From Sinorhizobium mexicanum (lineage in GTDB: Bacteria > Pseudomonadota > Alphaproteobacteria > Rhizobiales > Rhizobiaceae): a DNA stretch of 64,000 nt. The position numbers and the translations under genes are program-made. The stretch is taken from positions 186,001 to 250,000 of the forward strand of contig NZ_CP041240.1 in NCBI RefSeq assembly GCF_013488225.1, in the 5' to 3' direction. The notes below the pieces were generated by a model. That model did not search any database. It was not told the origin of the DNA and was given only the letters and a program-made list of their open reading frames with translations. This document shows positions 53,370-63,063 of this stretch, in pieces. The first letter of the stretch is position 1, and each line of letters starts with the position of its first letter.

Positions 53370-53524
53370 ACGCTTATTAACGCCCAATATGTGCATGGGG
53401 CGCCGATGCCGGACATGCCATCGGCCGAGGAGGTCAGGCCGAAATGGTGGTTCCGGACCCCGAGTGGATCAACGCCAACAAGCCAATGCTGATCGATCGC
53501 TGGAACGCCTGGATTCAGAAATAG
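53370..53524 (+). pseudogene. C-terminal fragment of an ABC substrate-binding protein
   Basis: One frame reads INAQYVHGAPMPDMPSAEEV and, after a shift, another reads VVPDPEWINANKPMLIDRWN and ends AWIQK with a stop at 53524. The DPEW...RWNAW ending is that of polyamine/spermidine-type periplasmic binding proteins. The rest of the gene is lost. The MmgE gene follows after about 100 bp. Confidence 0.55.
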
Positions 53525-53622
53525 CCACCTTCCCACTGAGCGGGGCCCCAGACTAGCTGTCGGCGCCGACAGGATGCGCAGGCCCTGCATTGACTTCCCA
53601 TTCCTCATTGCGGTTCGAAACT

Positions 53623-54993
53623 ATGTCGCTGACACAAGACGTTGCCAATACGGTCGCCAGCCTCACATACGACGAACTGCCGGTAGCAGTACTCGACAAG
53701 GCGAAGCTTCTCGTCCTCGACCATGTCGGATGCATGATCGCGGGAAGCACTACTCGCGGGGCGAGACAAATGACGCCCTATCTCGCGCGTATCGATTCGG
53801 GTGGTCCAAGCACCGTTTTCGGCACGTCACTATGCTTCCATCCTGCCAATGCCGCTCACGCCAATGGCCATAGCGCCAGCATGCTTAGCCTGGATGATTC
53901 CTACGTCCTTTTCGGGCATCCCGGCAACTCCATTATCCCGGCTGCGCTTGCCGTTGCCGAAGAGGTAAACAGCTCCGGCAAGGCGCTGATCGCCGCGATT
54001 GTCGGTGGCTATGAAATGTCACTGCGCCTTGGCACGGCCATGCGGTCTACCGAAGGCCGCAACCGCCAGGTCAGCGGTCTTGCGACTTGGCAGATTTTCG
54101 GCGCATGCACGGCAACAAGCCTGTTGCACCGATTCAGCGCCGGGCAAATCGCCGATGCTTACGGACTGACGCCGATGCATGCTCCGCTTCCCTTTGGGCA
54201 AAAATTCTATTCTCGGCCGATAAGTTTTTTGAAGAACAATTACGGATGGGCGAACAAGGGGGCCATCACGGCGGTGGACCTTGTACGCGAAGGCTTCCAC
54301 GGGAACCGCGCCATCTTCGACGGCGACGACGGCTTCTGGGCCATGGCCGGTTCCGACCGCTTTGAACCCCAGAACATGCTTGACCGGTGGGGGGAACGCT
54401 ACTTCATCCTTGAGACCGGCTTCAAACCTTATGGCGTCTGCCGCTGGATCCATACCGCGATCGACTGCCTGCGCGTGCTGCAGACAAGACATCGTTTCGG
54501 CCATGCCGACATCAGGGGCATTCATGTCGAAACCGTGAGCGAATTCGTTCGTGACTTTGATGGCCCTTGGCCGCAATCCACCATCGAAGCGGCATTTCAT
54601 ATCCCCTATGCGCTCGCGCTCGAACTGCACGACAAGTCCTCCGCGACCGGCCTGCGCGAAGACGACCTGACTGACGAAGGTGTTAGACAAACCGCGGCAC
54701 GGATCAGCCTTTCAACCCTCGCCAGCGCCGATGAGGTATTTTATGCGCAAAGGCTCCTGCCGGCCCGCGTCAGCGTCACTCTCCAGAATGGCAAAACGCT
54801 TTCTGCCGAGGCCGAGGTTCCAACCGGCGCCCCCGGCGGGCCCGCTTTTGGACAGGCGGAAGTGGAAGCGAAATTCCTCACGCTGGCTAGCCCCGTCATC
54901 GGCGCTATCAATGCCGCGCGTCTGAAACAGTCCCTCCTCGAATTGGAGGGCCTCTCCGTCCGCAACGCATTGAAGCCTTGCGCCATGACGTGA
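53623..54993 (+). CDS. MmgE/PrpD-family protein
   Basis: This protein of about 456 residues shows the MmgE/PrpD fold from SLTQDVANTVASLTYDELPV, AKLLVLDHVGCMIAGST, AAHANGHSASMLSLDDSYV, HPGNSIIPAALAVAEEVNSS and YEMSLRLGTAM, with the C-terminal lid domain GFKPYGVCRWIHTAIDCL. Members are 2-methylcitrate dehydratases, aconitate-type enzymes or dehydratases of unknown substrate. The ATG at 53623 gives the normal N-terminus; a TTG at 53590 would add 11 residues. It forms a rightward unit with the aminotransferase and amidohydrolase, suggesting breakdown of an amine-containing compound. Confidence 0.9.
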   Translation: MSLTQDVANTVASLTYDELPVAVLDKAKLLVLDHVGCMIAGSTTRGARQMTPYLARIDSGGPSTVFGTSLCFHPANAAHANGHSASMLSLDDSYVLFGHPGNSIIPAALAVAEEVNSSGKALIAAIVGGYEMSLRLGTAMRSTEGRNRQVSGLATWQIFGACTATSLLHRFSAGQIADAYGLTPMHAPLPFGQKFYSRPISFLKNNYGWANKGAITAVDLVREGFHGNRAIFDGDDGFWAMAGSDRFEPQNMLDRWGERYFILETGFKPYGVCRWIHTAIDCLRVLQTRHRFGHADIRGIHVETVSEFVRDFDGPWPQSTIEAAFHIPYALALELHDKSSATGLREDDLTDEGVRQTAARISLSTLASADEVFYAQRLLPARVSVTLQNGKTLSAEAEVPTGAPGGPAFGQAEVEAKFLTLASPVIGAINAARLKQSLLELEGLSVRNALKPCAMT

Positions 54994-55073
54994 TCTCCGC
55001 GCGGGGGGCACCGTCGCGAACCAGGCCGCGCCCCCTTCTTCACAACGACAAACCAATCAGGATGAGGTTGCAA

Positions 55074-56438
55074 ATGTCCACTCAGAGTATCGTTCGACCG
55101 GAACCTGCTCAGAACGCATTCGATAGGTTCTACGCCGGCTCACGCGGAGCCGGGGGGACGTTCAAGGTGTCGCATGGGGAGGGTATCTTCTTCTGGGATA
55201 CTAACGGCAAGCGCTATCTCGAGGGTTCATCCGGCGCGTGCGTTGTCAATCTCGGCCATGGGAACGAGCGCGTCCGCGATGCGATGATCGACCAGGCCAA
55301 TCGCATCAGCTATTCCGCGTTCTATAGTGAACCAACCAATACGCTATGCAGGATGATCGCGGACCTCGCGGGCCCTGGTTTCGATCAGGCTTTTCCCGTT
55401 TCCGGCGGTTCGGAAGCAGTCGAAGCTGCCATCAAGCTCGCGCGTCAATACGCGGTGGCCAGCGGACAGTCGAAGCGCTGGAAAATCCTCGCGCGCATGC
55501 CAGGATATCATGGCGCGACGCTTGGCGCCGCTGCTGTCACGGGCGACCCTGACCGCGACGAGATCTTCGGCCCGATCATGCAGATAATGCCCAAGGTGCC
55601 GGCACCACTGAGCTATCGCGTCCCTGAAGGCTTTGACGTCAGTTCCTATGCCGACTACTGCGCGGAGTCGCTTGAACGGCAAATCCTTGCAGAAGGCGAG
55701 GAGACGGTGCTCGCCTTCATCATGGAGCCGGTCGGCGGTGTCGCGACCGGCGCGTTGGTTGCGCCGGACAGTTACTATTCCAAAGTTCGGGAGATTTGCG
55801 ATCGCTATGGCGTTCTGTTGATCTTCGATGAGGTCATGTGTGGCGCCGGCCGAACCGGCACCTTCCTCGCCGCCCATCATTGGCCAGACGCTCTGCCTGA
55901 CCTCGTCGTCTGCGCCAAAGGCTTGGCCGCCGGTTATTCGCCGCTTGGCGCCATGATCGCCCCCAATAGGATCGTGGACAAGGTCGCCGGCTCCGGCGGT
56001 TTCTTGCACGGCCACACCTATGCTGGAAACCCCCTCTCATCGGCAATTGGTGTCGCGGTTCTCGAGGAGATGCTCGACCAAGATCTGATGGGCAATGCCA
56101 AGCGGATGGGCGTCCTCCTGCAGCGAAAGCTTCACGCACTGAAGGATCGGAGCACCACTGTCGGCGACGTGCGGGGAATGGGCCTCCTCAATGCGGTGGA
56201 GATCGTCGAGGACCAGGCAACCAAGGCGATTTTTCCCGCAGCCAAGCAGGCGTCCTATCGCGTTTCGGAGATCGCCCGCGAACTCGGGCTGCATCTCTAC
56301 GCACGCCGCACCGCCAGCGGAAAGTTCGGGGAATGGTTCATGGCAGCTCCTCCGCTTATCATAACCGAACCGGAAATCGACCTCTTCATGGAGCTTCTCA
56401 CTGAGACGTTCCGGGTTTTTGAGAGCGAGAACCGATGA
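55074..56438 (+). CDS. Class III (PLP-dependent) aminotransferase
   Basis: The 454-residue enzyme has class III features: GEGIFFWDTNGKRYLEGSSG, FPVSGGSEAVEAAIKLARQY, RMPGYHGATLGAAAVTGDP, FIMEPVGGVATGALVAP, LLIFDEVMCGAGRTGTFLA and the PLP lysine in VVCAKGLAAGYSPLGAMIA. It resembles omega-amino acid and beta-alanine-type aminotransferases. The ATG at 55074 follows AGGATGAGG; the longer frame from 54978 overlaps the MmgE gene. In its setting it should remove an amine from a compound imported or cut by its neighbours. EctB at 33762 is a different branch of the family. Confidence 0.93.
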   Translation: MSTQSIVRPEPAQNAFDRFYAGSRGAGGTFKVSHGEGIFFWDTNGKRYLEGSSGACVVNLGHGNERVRDAMIDQANRISYSAFYSEPTNTLCRMIADLAGPGFDQAFPVSGGSEAVEAAIKLARQYAVASGQSKRWKILARMPGYHGATLGAAAVTGDPDRDEIFGPIMQIMPKVPAPLSYRVPEGFDVSSYADYCAESLERQILAEGEETVLAFIMEPVGGVATGALVAPDSYYSKVREICDRYGVLLIFDEVMCGAGRTGTFLAAHHWPDALPDLVVCAKGLAAGYSPLGAMIAPNRIVDKVAGSGGFLHGHTYAGNPLSSAIGVAVLEEMLDQDLMGNAKRMGVLLQRKLHALKDRSTTVGDVRGMGLLNAVEIVEDQATKAIFPAAKQASYRVSEIARELGLHLYARRTASGKFGEWFMAAPPLIITEPEIDLFMELLTETFRVFESENR

Positions 56439-56640
56439 GGCGGGCGCGTATCCATCCTAACTCGACGCAATCCATGCTGGCCGGTGTATAGGAGCCAATC
56501 TCTCGAGCGCAGCCAGGCAGCGCCTGCATGATGCCGGGCAAGGGCATCCGCCCGTTAAAGCTACCAATAAGGTATCGCGCCGCACGAAGGTGGGATGGCT
56601 TTCGCCAGTGGTTGAAACGATGCACAAGAAGGATGAAACA

Positions 56641-58023
56641 ATGCGAAAGAAGACCGTCGACACTCTCATCATCAACGGTGATATTTTCACCGGTGACAGA
56701 AGTCAGCCGCATTATCGACCAGGAGCCATAGCGATATCTGATGGCGTAGTGGTCGCGATAGGTCGCGAGCAAGAAATTCTGTCGGCGTACGATGCAACGC
56801 GCAAGATCGACGCCCAGGGCGCTTTGGTCCACCCCGGCTTCATTGAAAACCATATCCATTCCACGGGCTTGGCTTATCACGGAGCTCCTTTCTCGCCGCA
56901 GTCGGGCACTGCGACTAAGGTGAACTACTCGAGCATGAAGGCAGCAACTGACCCCGAAGTAACCGCTGCCTATGCGGCCGCTGCAGCCTGCTCAATGCTA
57001 CAACGTGGTTTTACCCTGTACTTCGAGGCAGGCACTGTCATCGAGACCGATGCGTTTGCCGAAACGCTAACCAAGTGCGGTATGCGGGGAATGGTGACTG
57101 CGCCATGGGGATGGGACGATATGTCATCCGACATGACTGAGGGGTACGGGCTGAACAAGACGCTGATGCGGCGTGCGCCGCCGGACGCGAGACGGGTTAT
57201 CGACCAGTTTAAGCATGAACTTGCCCGCAATAAGGATGAGAATGCGTTGGTACGCGGCTATGTCGGCCTCCAGGGATGTGGTGGCTCCACGGACGATCTA
57301 ATCCGGGAAGCAGTGAGAGTGGCCACCGAATCAAACGCGCTCTTGTGGATGCATGAGGCCTTCATGCCCTGCGATGTCGCGGAAGAGCGAAGGAAGTTCG
57401 GTGATGCCGCCGCGGTCCGTATGCACCGACTTGGCGCCCTTGGGCCATTCGCGACGTTCGCGCATATGAACATCCTTACCGAAGAGGACATTGAGCTCAT
57501 CCTTGCGATGAAGCCCGGCCTTTCCTGGTGCCCCCAACACGCGCTTACCTATCAGATCACGCCACCGGAAAGATGCTGGTTTCCGTATCTTTACCGAGAA
57601 GGGATCAGTGTTTCGCTCAGTGTCGACACGACCATGAGATTTCCAATCGGGATCTCGGGCCTCATGAGCCTCTATCTGTCGATGGTAACTGGAGACCGAC
57701 TGAATGAATCCGATCCATTTTACATGCAGACGATCGACGCTGCGAGAAACGCAGGCCTTGGTGACAGGCTGGGCAGCCTGACCCTGGGCAAGCGCGCCGA
57801 TGTGGTCATCCGGGAAGCCCGCGACATCACCCACTACTCCTGGCGCGACGATATGGGCATCCTGTTGTCGCTGTCTTCGTCGATGATCCCGGTCGATACA
57901 GTTCTCATCGATGGCAAGGTCGTCATGGAAAAGGGCCGCCTCACGACAATGGATCAGGATGAAATCCTTGCCGAAGCCATGCGCCAGCGCGATCTGTTGG
58001 CTGCTAGGGTCTCCGCCGCATGA
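56641..58023 (+). CDS. Amidohydrolase-superfamily deaminase (TRZ/ATZ, SAH deaminase-like)
   Basis: The 460-residue protein has a metal-dependent amidohydrolase core: LVHPGFIENHIHSTG with the HxH, ALLWMHEAFMP with His, TFAHMNILTEEDIELI with His and a SVDTTMRFPIG segment holding the usual Asp. The N-terminal LIINGDIFTGDRSQPHYRPG and the C-terminal GSLTLGKRADVVIREARDIT are the composite sheet of the class. Relatives deaminate guanine-, adenosine- or triazine-like rings or hydrolyse cyclic amides. AAGGATGAAACA before the ATG at 56641 fits a start. It is the third gene of the MmgE-aminotransferase unit. Substrate unknown. Confidence 0.9.
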   Translation: MRKKTVDTLIINGDIFTGDRSQPHYRPGAIAISDGVVVAIGREQEILSAYDATRKIDAQGALVHPGFIENHIHSTGLAYHGAPFSPQSGTATKVNYSSMKAATDPEVTAAYAAAAACSMLQRGFTLYFEAGTVIETDAFAETLTKCGMRGMVTAPWGWDDMSSDMTEGYGLNKTLMRRAPPDARRVIDQFKHELARNKDENALVRGYVGLQGCGGSTDDLIREAVRVATESNALLWMHEAFMPCDVAEERRKFGDAAAVRMHRLGALGPFATFAHMNILTEEDIELILAMKPGLSWCPQHALTYQITPPERCWFPYLYREGISVSLSVDTTMRFPIGISGLMSLYLSMVTGDRLNESDPFYMQTIDAARNAGLGDRLGSLTLGKRADVVIREARDITHYSWRDDMGILLSLSSSMIPVDTVLIDGKVVMEKGRLTTMDQDEILAEAMRQRDLLAARVSAA

Positions 58024-58261
58024 GCATGTGACGTGAGCAGTGCGTGTGAGCAGGATGCCCACCCGCGCTTCCCAAGAAAAACAGATTCAGCATCAGCAGC
58101 ATCATTCTTGTTCGTTTTGACTAATCCTCAGGTGCTCAAAATGCGAAGGAACGCAGGATGGAGACAGAAAATCCGCGCGTTTTTGGTGCCGACTGACGGC
58201 TTTGCTCCGCATTATTTTCCGACGAACCTCTGTGGTCGTTTGACCAACAGAGGAATAATTG

Positions 58262-58400
58262 ATGTTGAAATCCGAACACGAGATGCCCACCGAGCTGAAA
58301 GCAGCGCTGACCAACCGCCAATACAGTCCGGTGGCGATCAGAAATTACTACGCTTATGCGCAGAGTTCCTCGATTATCTCGCGCACCGAAGCCTTTGTAT
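58262..58400 (+). pseudogene. N-terminal fragment of a tyrosine integrase
   Basis: After GAGGAATAATTG the frame reads LKSEHEMPTELKAALTNRQY and SPVAIRNYYAYA, then after a one-base shift EFLDYLAHRS. This is an integrase SAM-like N-terminal domain. It stops at the kinase fragment on the other strand. Confidence 0.55.
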
Positions 58401-58615
58401 TCGGCCAGCATCCCCTGGTAGGGGGTGTAGTGCTGTTCTTCCGGTTCATAATGCAGATCATATTCGGCAAACTTGGACATGGTATCGACGACGGACTTCT
58501 AAACACCCGCTGCCACGCCGGCCAGAATTGCTGCACCCAAGCAGGCCGCGATGTCCGTTGTCTGCATGGATCGGACCGGCAGTCCGGACGCATTCCGAAG
58601 GAGGCCCCATGCCTG
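58370..58615 (-). pseudogene. C-terminal fragment of an FGGY carbohydrate kinase
   Basis: The reverse strand shows GLPVRSMQTTDIAACLGAAI and LAGVAAGVF in one frame, and SKFAEYDLHYEPEEQHYTPY with GMLAEYKGF in the next. This is the C-terminal end of xylulokinase-type FGGY kinases with one frameshift. No other part of the kinase is present. Confidence 0.6.
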
Positions 58616-58766
58616 TGACTGGCGCCTTTATAAGTAACGCAACGCCATCGAGCGACTATTCAACAAACTCAAACACTTCCGGCGCATCGCTACCCGCTAC
58701 GACAAGCTCCTCGACAACTTCCTCAGCTTCGTTAAAGTCGGCGCAATCCACCTGTTGCTGAGATGA
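58614..58766 (+). pseudogene. C-terminal fragment of an IS5-family transposase
   Basis: The frame reads CDWRLYK, a stop, then RNAIERLFNKLKHFRRIATR and YDKLLDNFLSFVKVG with a final stop at 58766. The RNxIERxFNKLKxFRRIATRYDK motif is the DDE Glu region of IS5-type transposases. Only about 50 codons remain. Confidence 0.75.
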
Positions 58767-59183
58767 AAGTTAAATCCTGACTACGACCTAGCGTGTTGGC
58801 GCAGCGTGACGAATATAATATCTGCTTGGCTCGTCGCAGCACGAGGTAGTGGCGGATTTTGACACTCGCTTCAGAGACGGCGAGTTACCTCCGACATGGC
58901 CGCTGGCTCCCTCTCCGCCTCGCTCAGTCACATTTGCCATCGCTCAACTCCCACAAAAAAAGACCAAGCGCACAATGAAATGGCCAGTGAACAGTGGGCT
59001 CTACAAGGAGCGGATCGGATGAACTTCGGCTCGGTGCTGAGCGCGGGCAGATAGCCATCAAGTCCCTCATGGTCCAACCGCTGCAAGTTGTCTATTGTTC
59101 ATCGCCCGATTGCGCTCGCCTTCCAATGTCAACAGAACATCATTTCCAGCCCATCGATGAGCCAGATCTGTAGATCAACGCCG
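58767..59183. other. Gene-free stretch before the dipeptide-transport genes
   Basis: No reading frame here has a motif or ribosome site. It lies between an IS5 remnant and the 3' end of the leftward ABC operon, so it may hold that operon's terminator, but no clear hairpin with a T run was found. Confidence 0.4.
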
Positions 59184-60212
59184 TTAAGCACAGGAGTTTG
59201 CGACAGGCCCAGATTTGGCCGCCACAGCCGGGGACTCCGTTGCCGGAGCGCGTACGTGACAGGCCACGACGCGTCCGTCTGCCATCGGCACCAAAGGCGG
59301 CACTTCGATGCGACAACGCTCGACCGCGAGTGGACAGCGCGGATGAAACGCGCACCCTGTCGGTGGGTTGATCGGGCTCGGCACCTCGCCCTCCACGGGC
59401 ACCGCCAGCCGAACTCGGGTGGGATCCGGCACCGGGGCCGCGGCGATCAGCGCCTCTGTATAGGGGTGCACCGGTTTGGCGAACAGTGCTTCGCAGGGTG
59501 CGAGCTCCACGATCCGGCCGAGATACATGACCGCGACACGATGCGCGATATGCTCGACGACACCAAGGTCATGCGAGATGAAGACAAAGGCGAGGCTCAT
59601 CTGCTGCTGAAGGTCCACGAGCAGATTGAGAATCTGCGCCTGGACGGACACATCTAGGGCTGACACCGCCTCGTCGGCGATGATGAGCGAGGGCTTGAGC
59701 GACAGCGCGCGTGCAATGCCGAGCCGTTGGCGCTGGCCGCCCGACAGTTCGGATGGGAGCCTGTGCGTCATCTCGGGCGCCAGGCCAACCTTCTGGAGAA
59801 GGTCAGCAGCAAGGGCGTTGCGCTGCTTGCGGCTCAGACGCTCGAAATTCTCCACGGGTTCGGTGATAATCTGTCCAGCGGTAAGGCGCGGGTTCAGCGA
59901 TGAGTAAGGGTCCTGAAACACCATCTGCATCCGACGGCGATGCACGCGAAGCTCGTGCTTCTTGAGGCCCGCAATATCGGTCCGATCGATCAGGACGCGT
60001 CCGCCTGTTGGATCCACGAGCCGCATCAAGAGCCGCGCGACAGTGGACTTGCCGCAGCCGGATTCCCCAACGATGCAAAGCGTCTCGCCTGCGTCGACGG
60101 AAAATGATACATTCTCGACCGCTCTCACCACAGAAAAGGGCCTCTTGAAGAACCCCGCACCGAGCGGATAATGCTTGGTGAGATTTTCAACTAATAGCAA
60201 TGGACCGCTCAT
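59184..60212 (-). CDS. Dipeptide/oligopeptide ABC transporter ATP-binding protein (DppF/OppF-like)
   Basis: This ATPase of about 342 residues has Walker A in [20 protein letters not shown], the Q-loop [12 protein letters not shown], signature [17 protein letters not shown], Walker [15 protein letters not shown] and the peptide-transporter C-terminal extension with [15 protein letters not shown]. It couples ATP use to uptake of peptides or related molecules. The ATG at 60212 overlaps the stop of the preceding ATPase gene by ATGA; a longer frame upstream has no homology. It is the last gene of a five-gene leftward operon. Confidence 0.92.
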   Translation of the reverse strand: MSGPLLLVENLTKHYPLGAGFFKRPFSVVRAVENVSFSVDAGETLCIVGESGCGKSTVARLLMRLVDPTGGRVLIDRTDIAGLKKHELRVHRRRMQMVFQDPYSSLNPRLTAGQIITEPVENFERLSRKQRNALAADLLQKVGLAPEMTHRLPSELSGGQRQRLGIARALSLKPSLIIADEAVSALDVSVQAQILNLLVDLQQQMSLAFVFISHDLGVVEHIAHRVAVMYLGRIVELAPCEALFAKPVHPYTEALIAAAPVPDPTRVRLAVPVEGEVPSPINPPTGCAFHPRCPLAVERCRIEVPPLVPMADGRVVACHVRAPATESPAVAAKSGPVANSCA

Positions 60213-61237
60213 GCGCACATAATCTCCTCTGAGCGCCAGCAAGCCGCGGCTTGACCCGCTTCGACGTCGCGCAGGACGGGTGTCTTCTCGCGGCAAATGT
60301 CGATCGCGAACGGGCAACGCGGTGCAAAGCTGCACCCGATTATCGGTTCACGCAGGTTTGGCACAATGCCAGGGATTTCCGGCAGACGGCGCTGGCGCCC
60401 CTGCCGACGGTCAGGCACCGAGCGCATGAGAGCCTGAGTGTAAGGATGCATGGGGCGCGCGAAGAGATCCGTCACAGTCGCTTGTTCGATGATCCGGCCA
60501 GCATACATAACGATAACGCGTTGGCACGTTTCGGCCACGACGCCCAGATCATGGGTTATGAACATCACGGCCGTCCCCGTCCGCTCCTTCAGATCGACGA
60601 TCAGCCGCAGGATCTGCGCCTGAATTGTGACATCGAGTGCGGTTGTCGGCTCGTCGGCGATCAACAGTTCCGGCGAGCAGGCAAGGGCCATCGCGATCAT
60701 GACGCGCTGTCGCATTCCGCCTGACATTTCATAGGGATAGTTGCTCACTCGACGCTCGGGATCCGCGATGCGGACGAAGCGGAGCATTTCTTCGGCCCTG
60801 GCCATCGCAATTGAACGGGAGGCTCCCGTGTGGATCTGTACCGCTTCGGCAATCTGGCGACCGACGGTGTACACCGGGTTCAGACTCGTCATTGGATCTT
60901 GGAAGATCATTGCGATCTTTTCACCGCGGATCTTTCGCATCTCCCGCTCCGACAACTCAAGAAGGTCGCGGCCTTGGAATCGGACCTCGCCGCCGACGGT
61001 CCTGGCTGTCAGCTTCGGCAGCAGGCGAAGAATGGAAAGAGCGGTAACACTCTTCCCACATCCCGATTCGCCAACGACCCCAAGCGTCTCGCCTTTCCTG
61101 ACCTGAAAGCTGATGCCGCCTAGGGCGCGGGTGACACTTTCTTCGCCGTAAAAGTGCGTCTCAAGGTCTCGGACATCGAGAAGTATGTCTTCTGCCACGG
61201 ATTTATGCATTTGCATGTCAGTTTTGTGCATCAGCAT
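60209..61237 (-). CDS. Dipeptide/oligopeptide ABC transporter ATP-binding protein (DppD/OppD-like)
   Basis: This ATPase of about 342 residues shows [20 protein letters not shown] (Walker A), [34 protein letters not shown] as signature, [16 protein letters not shown] as Walker B and the C-terminal [27 protein letters not shown] before the ATG at 61237 decides the start over several further in-frame ATGs within the next 30 bases. The N-terminal repeats of MLMHK and MQMHK are odd, low-complexity and probably not conserved. It pairs with the DppF-like ATPase. Confidence 0.92.
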   Translation of the reverse strand: MLMHKTDMQMHKSVAEDILLDVRDLETHFYGEESVTRALGGISFQVRKGETLGVVGESGCGKSVTALSILRLLPKLTARTVGGEVRFQGRDLLELSEREMRKIRGEKIAMIFQDPMTSLNPVYTVGRQIAEAVQIHTGASRSIAMARAEEMLRFVRIADPERRVSNYPYEMSGGMRQRVMIAMALACSPELLIADEPTTALDVTIQAQILRLIVDLKERTGTAVMFITHDLGVVAETCQRVIVMYAGRIIEQATVTDLFARPMHPYTQALMRSVPDRRQGRQRRLPEIPGIVPNLREPIIGCSFAPRCPFAIDICREKTPVLRDVEAGQAAACWRSEEIMCA

Positions 61238-61238
61238 G

Positions 61239-62120
61239 TCAGCACCTCCGCTTCGCGCGGGGATCGAACATATCGCGCAAACCATCCCCCAGCAGGTTGA
61301 CCGAAAGAACCGTGACGGCAAGAAGGATGCCGGGCGCGAAGATCGTCAATGGAGCGATGGCAAGATACAAGCGCGAACTGGCGATCATGTTGCCCCAACT
61401 GGGGATTTCAGGCGGCACGCCCACGCCGAGAAAACTCAGCCCAGCTTCGGTCAAAATGGCACTCGCACAAACGGTGGCGCTTTGCACCATCAGTGCTGGA
61501 ATGGTGCTCGGGAGGATATGCCGCAAGAGCACCTTCGGCAGGCGGGCACCACCGCAAAGAGCAGCCTCCACGTACGGACGGTCCCGCATGCTGAGCACCA
61601 CCGAACGAACCAGCCGCGCGACAGCTGGCGTCTCAGGGATTGCAATGGCTACGATGAGAATACTGATGCCGGGGCCCGTCAGAGAGATCAGCGCGATAGC
61701 CAGCAAAATCGTCGGGATCGACATCAAACCGTCCATCACCCGCATCATGACACTGTCGAAAGTGCGGTTGTAACCGGCAAGGATGCCGATCGCGAGGCCA
61801 ACAAGAGCGGCGGAAGCCGCCGATGCCAACCCGACCATCAGGGATATCCGCGCGCCGAAAATCGTTCGGGCAAACACATCGCGGCCCAGATTGTCGCTCC
61901 CAAACCACATTTCGCCCGACGGTGGCTGTAGCCGTTTGAACGGATCCATGTTTCCCGGATCGCCGGCGTAAAGCGGGGCAGTAAAGGCGAGGATGATCAG
62001 GAGGGCCAAAAGGCCGCCGCCGATTAGTACGAGTGGATGCCGTCTTGCGAGGCGGGCAATACTGGAAAGTCCCAGCGAGGCCGACGGCGTGGTCTCAAAT
62101 GTTGCGGAGGGGAGTGTCAT
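61239..62120 (-). CDS. Dipeptide/oligopeptide ABC transporter permease (DppC/OppC-like)
   Basis: The 293-residue membrane protein has an N-terminal OppC signature ([20 protein letters not shown]), [24 protein letters not shown] text here as [20 protein letters not shown], and five further membrane helices with the EAA loop [20 protein letters not shown]. It forms the channel with the DppB-like permease. The genes are packed with gaps of one or two bases, so the operon is tightly coupled. Confidence 0.92.
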   Translation of the reverse strand: MTLPSATFETTPSASLGLSSIARLARRHPLVLIGGGLLALLIILAFTAPLYAGDPGNMDPFKRLQPPSGEMWFGSDNLGRDVFARTIFGARISLMVGLASAASAALVGLAIGILAGYNRTFDSVMMRVMDGLMSIPTILLAIALISLTGPGISILIVAIAIPETPAVARLVRSVVLSMRDRPYVEAALCGGARLPKVLLRHILPSTIPALMVQSATVCASAILTEAGLSFLGVGVPPEIPSWGNMIASSRLYLAIAPLTIFAPGILLAVTVLSVNLLGDGLRDMFDPRAKRRC

Positions 62121-62121
62121 A

Positions 62122-63063
62122 TCAGTACCGGATACGTGGATCGATCAAGGTGTACGCCAGATCGACCGTTAGATTGATAAGGACGTACATACCCGAAGTC
62201 AGGATGAGCACGCTCTGAATAACCGGATAGTCGCGGTTGTTTATCGCACTCACCACCAGGCGACCGATACCGGGTAAGTTGAACACCGTTTCCGTGAGTA
62301 CGACCCCGCCGATCAGATAGGCGAAGCTTATGCCGATGACGGTCAGGATCGGCACCCCGGCATTCTTCAAGGCATGGTGGAAAAGCATGGCGTAGGACGA
62401 AGCACCCTTGGCTGCGGCCGTTCGCATATAGTCTTCCGACAGGACCTCGAGCATGCTCGCCCGCGTGACACGAGCGATGAATGCAATGTAGGCAAGACTT
62501 AAAGCGACGGTGGGCAGGATCAGGTGGACGAACCAAGGCCTGAGGCCACCATCGATCGGTACATATCCCTGGACCGGAAGCCAGTGAGTCCTGATGGCGA
62601 AGAAGTAGATGAAAAAATAACCGATGACAAAGACCGGAACGGAATAACCCAGTGCCGAAAAGGCCGCGAGGATGCGGTCGATGAGACCGCCAGATCGCCA
62701 TGCCGCGAGGATGCCGAAGGAGACCCCAACCGTTACCGAAAGAATCATCGTCAGGATCGACAGAGAGATGGTCGCTTCAAGCCGCTGCGAGATGAGCTTG
62801 AGAACCGGTTGTCCGGTCAAGATCGAGACGCCGAAATCGCCCCTAAGCATGTCGCGCACCCAATGGATGAACTGAACCGGCAGAGGTTCGTTCAGGCCCA
62901 GCTGCTCACGAATGCCAGCAATTACTTCCGCCGTGGCGGACTTGCCGGCGATGATGGCTGCCGGGTCGCCAGGCGCCAGCCTGAGAAGCAGGAACACGAA
63001 GGCCCCGACCATCGCCATGACGGCGATGGCCGAAACCACTCTGCGTAAGATGTAGGCCGCCAT
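62122..63063 (-). CDS. Dipeptide/oligopeptide ABC transporter permease (DppB/OppB-like)
   Basis: This permease of 313 residues begins AAYILRRVVSAIAVMAMVGA, has the family's early periplasmic loop (LRLAPGDPAAIIAGKSATAE), and an EAA loop near the C-terminus (DYMRTAAAKGASSYAMLFHH), ending VDLAYTLIDPRIRY as usual for DppB. The ATG at 63063 overlaps the stop of the binding-protein gene (TGATG); the longer frame upstream has no homology. Confidence 0.92.
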   Translation of the reverse strand: MAAYILRRVVSAIAVMAMVGAFVFLLLRLAPGDPAAIIAGKSATAEVIAGIREQLGLNEPLPVQFIHWVRDMLRGDFGVSILTGQPVLKLISQRLEATISLSILTMILSVTVGVSFGILAAWRSGGLIDRILAAFSALGYSVPVFVIGYFFIYFFAIRTHWLPVQGYVPIDGGLRPWFVHLILPTVALSLAYIAFIARVTRASMLEVLSEDYMRTAAAKGASSYAMLFHHALKNAGVPILTVIGISFAYLIGGVVLTETVFNLPGIGRLVVSAINNRDYPVIQSVLILTSGMYVLINLTVDLAYTLIDPRIRY

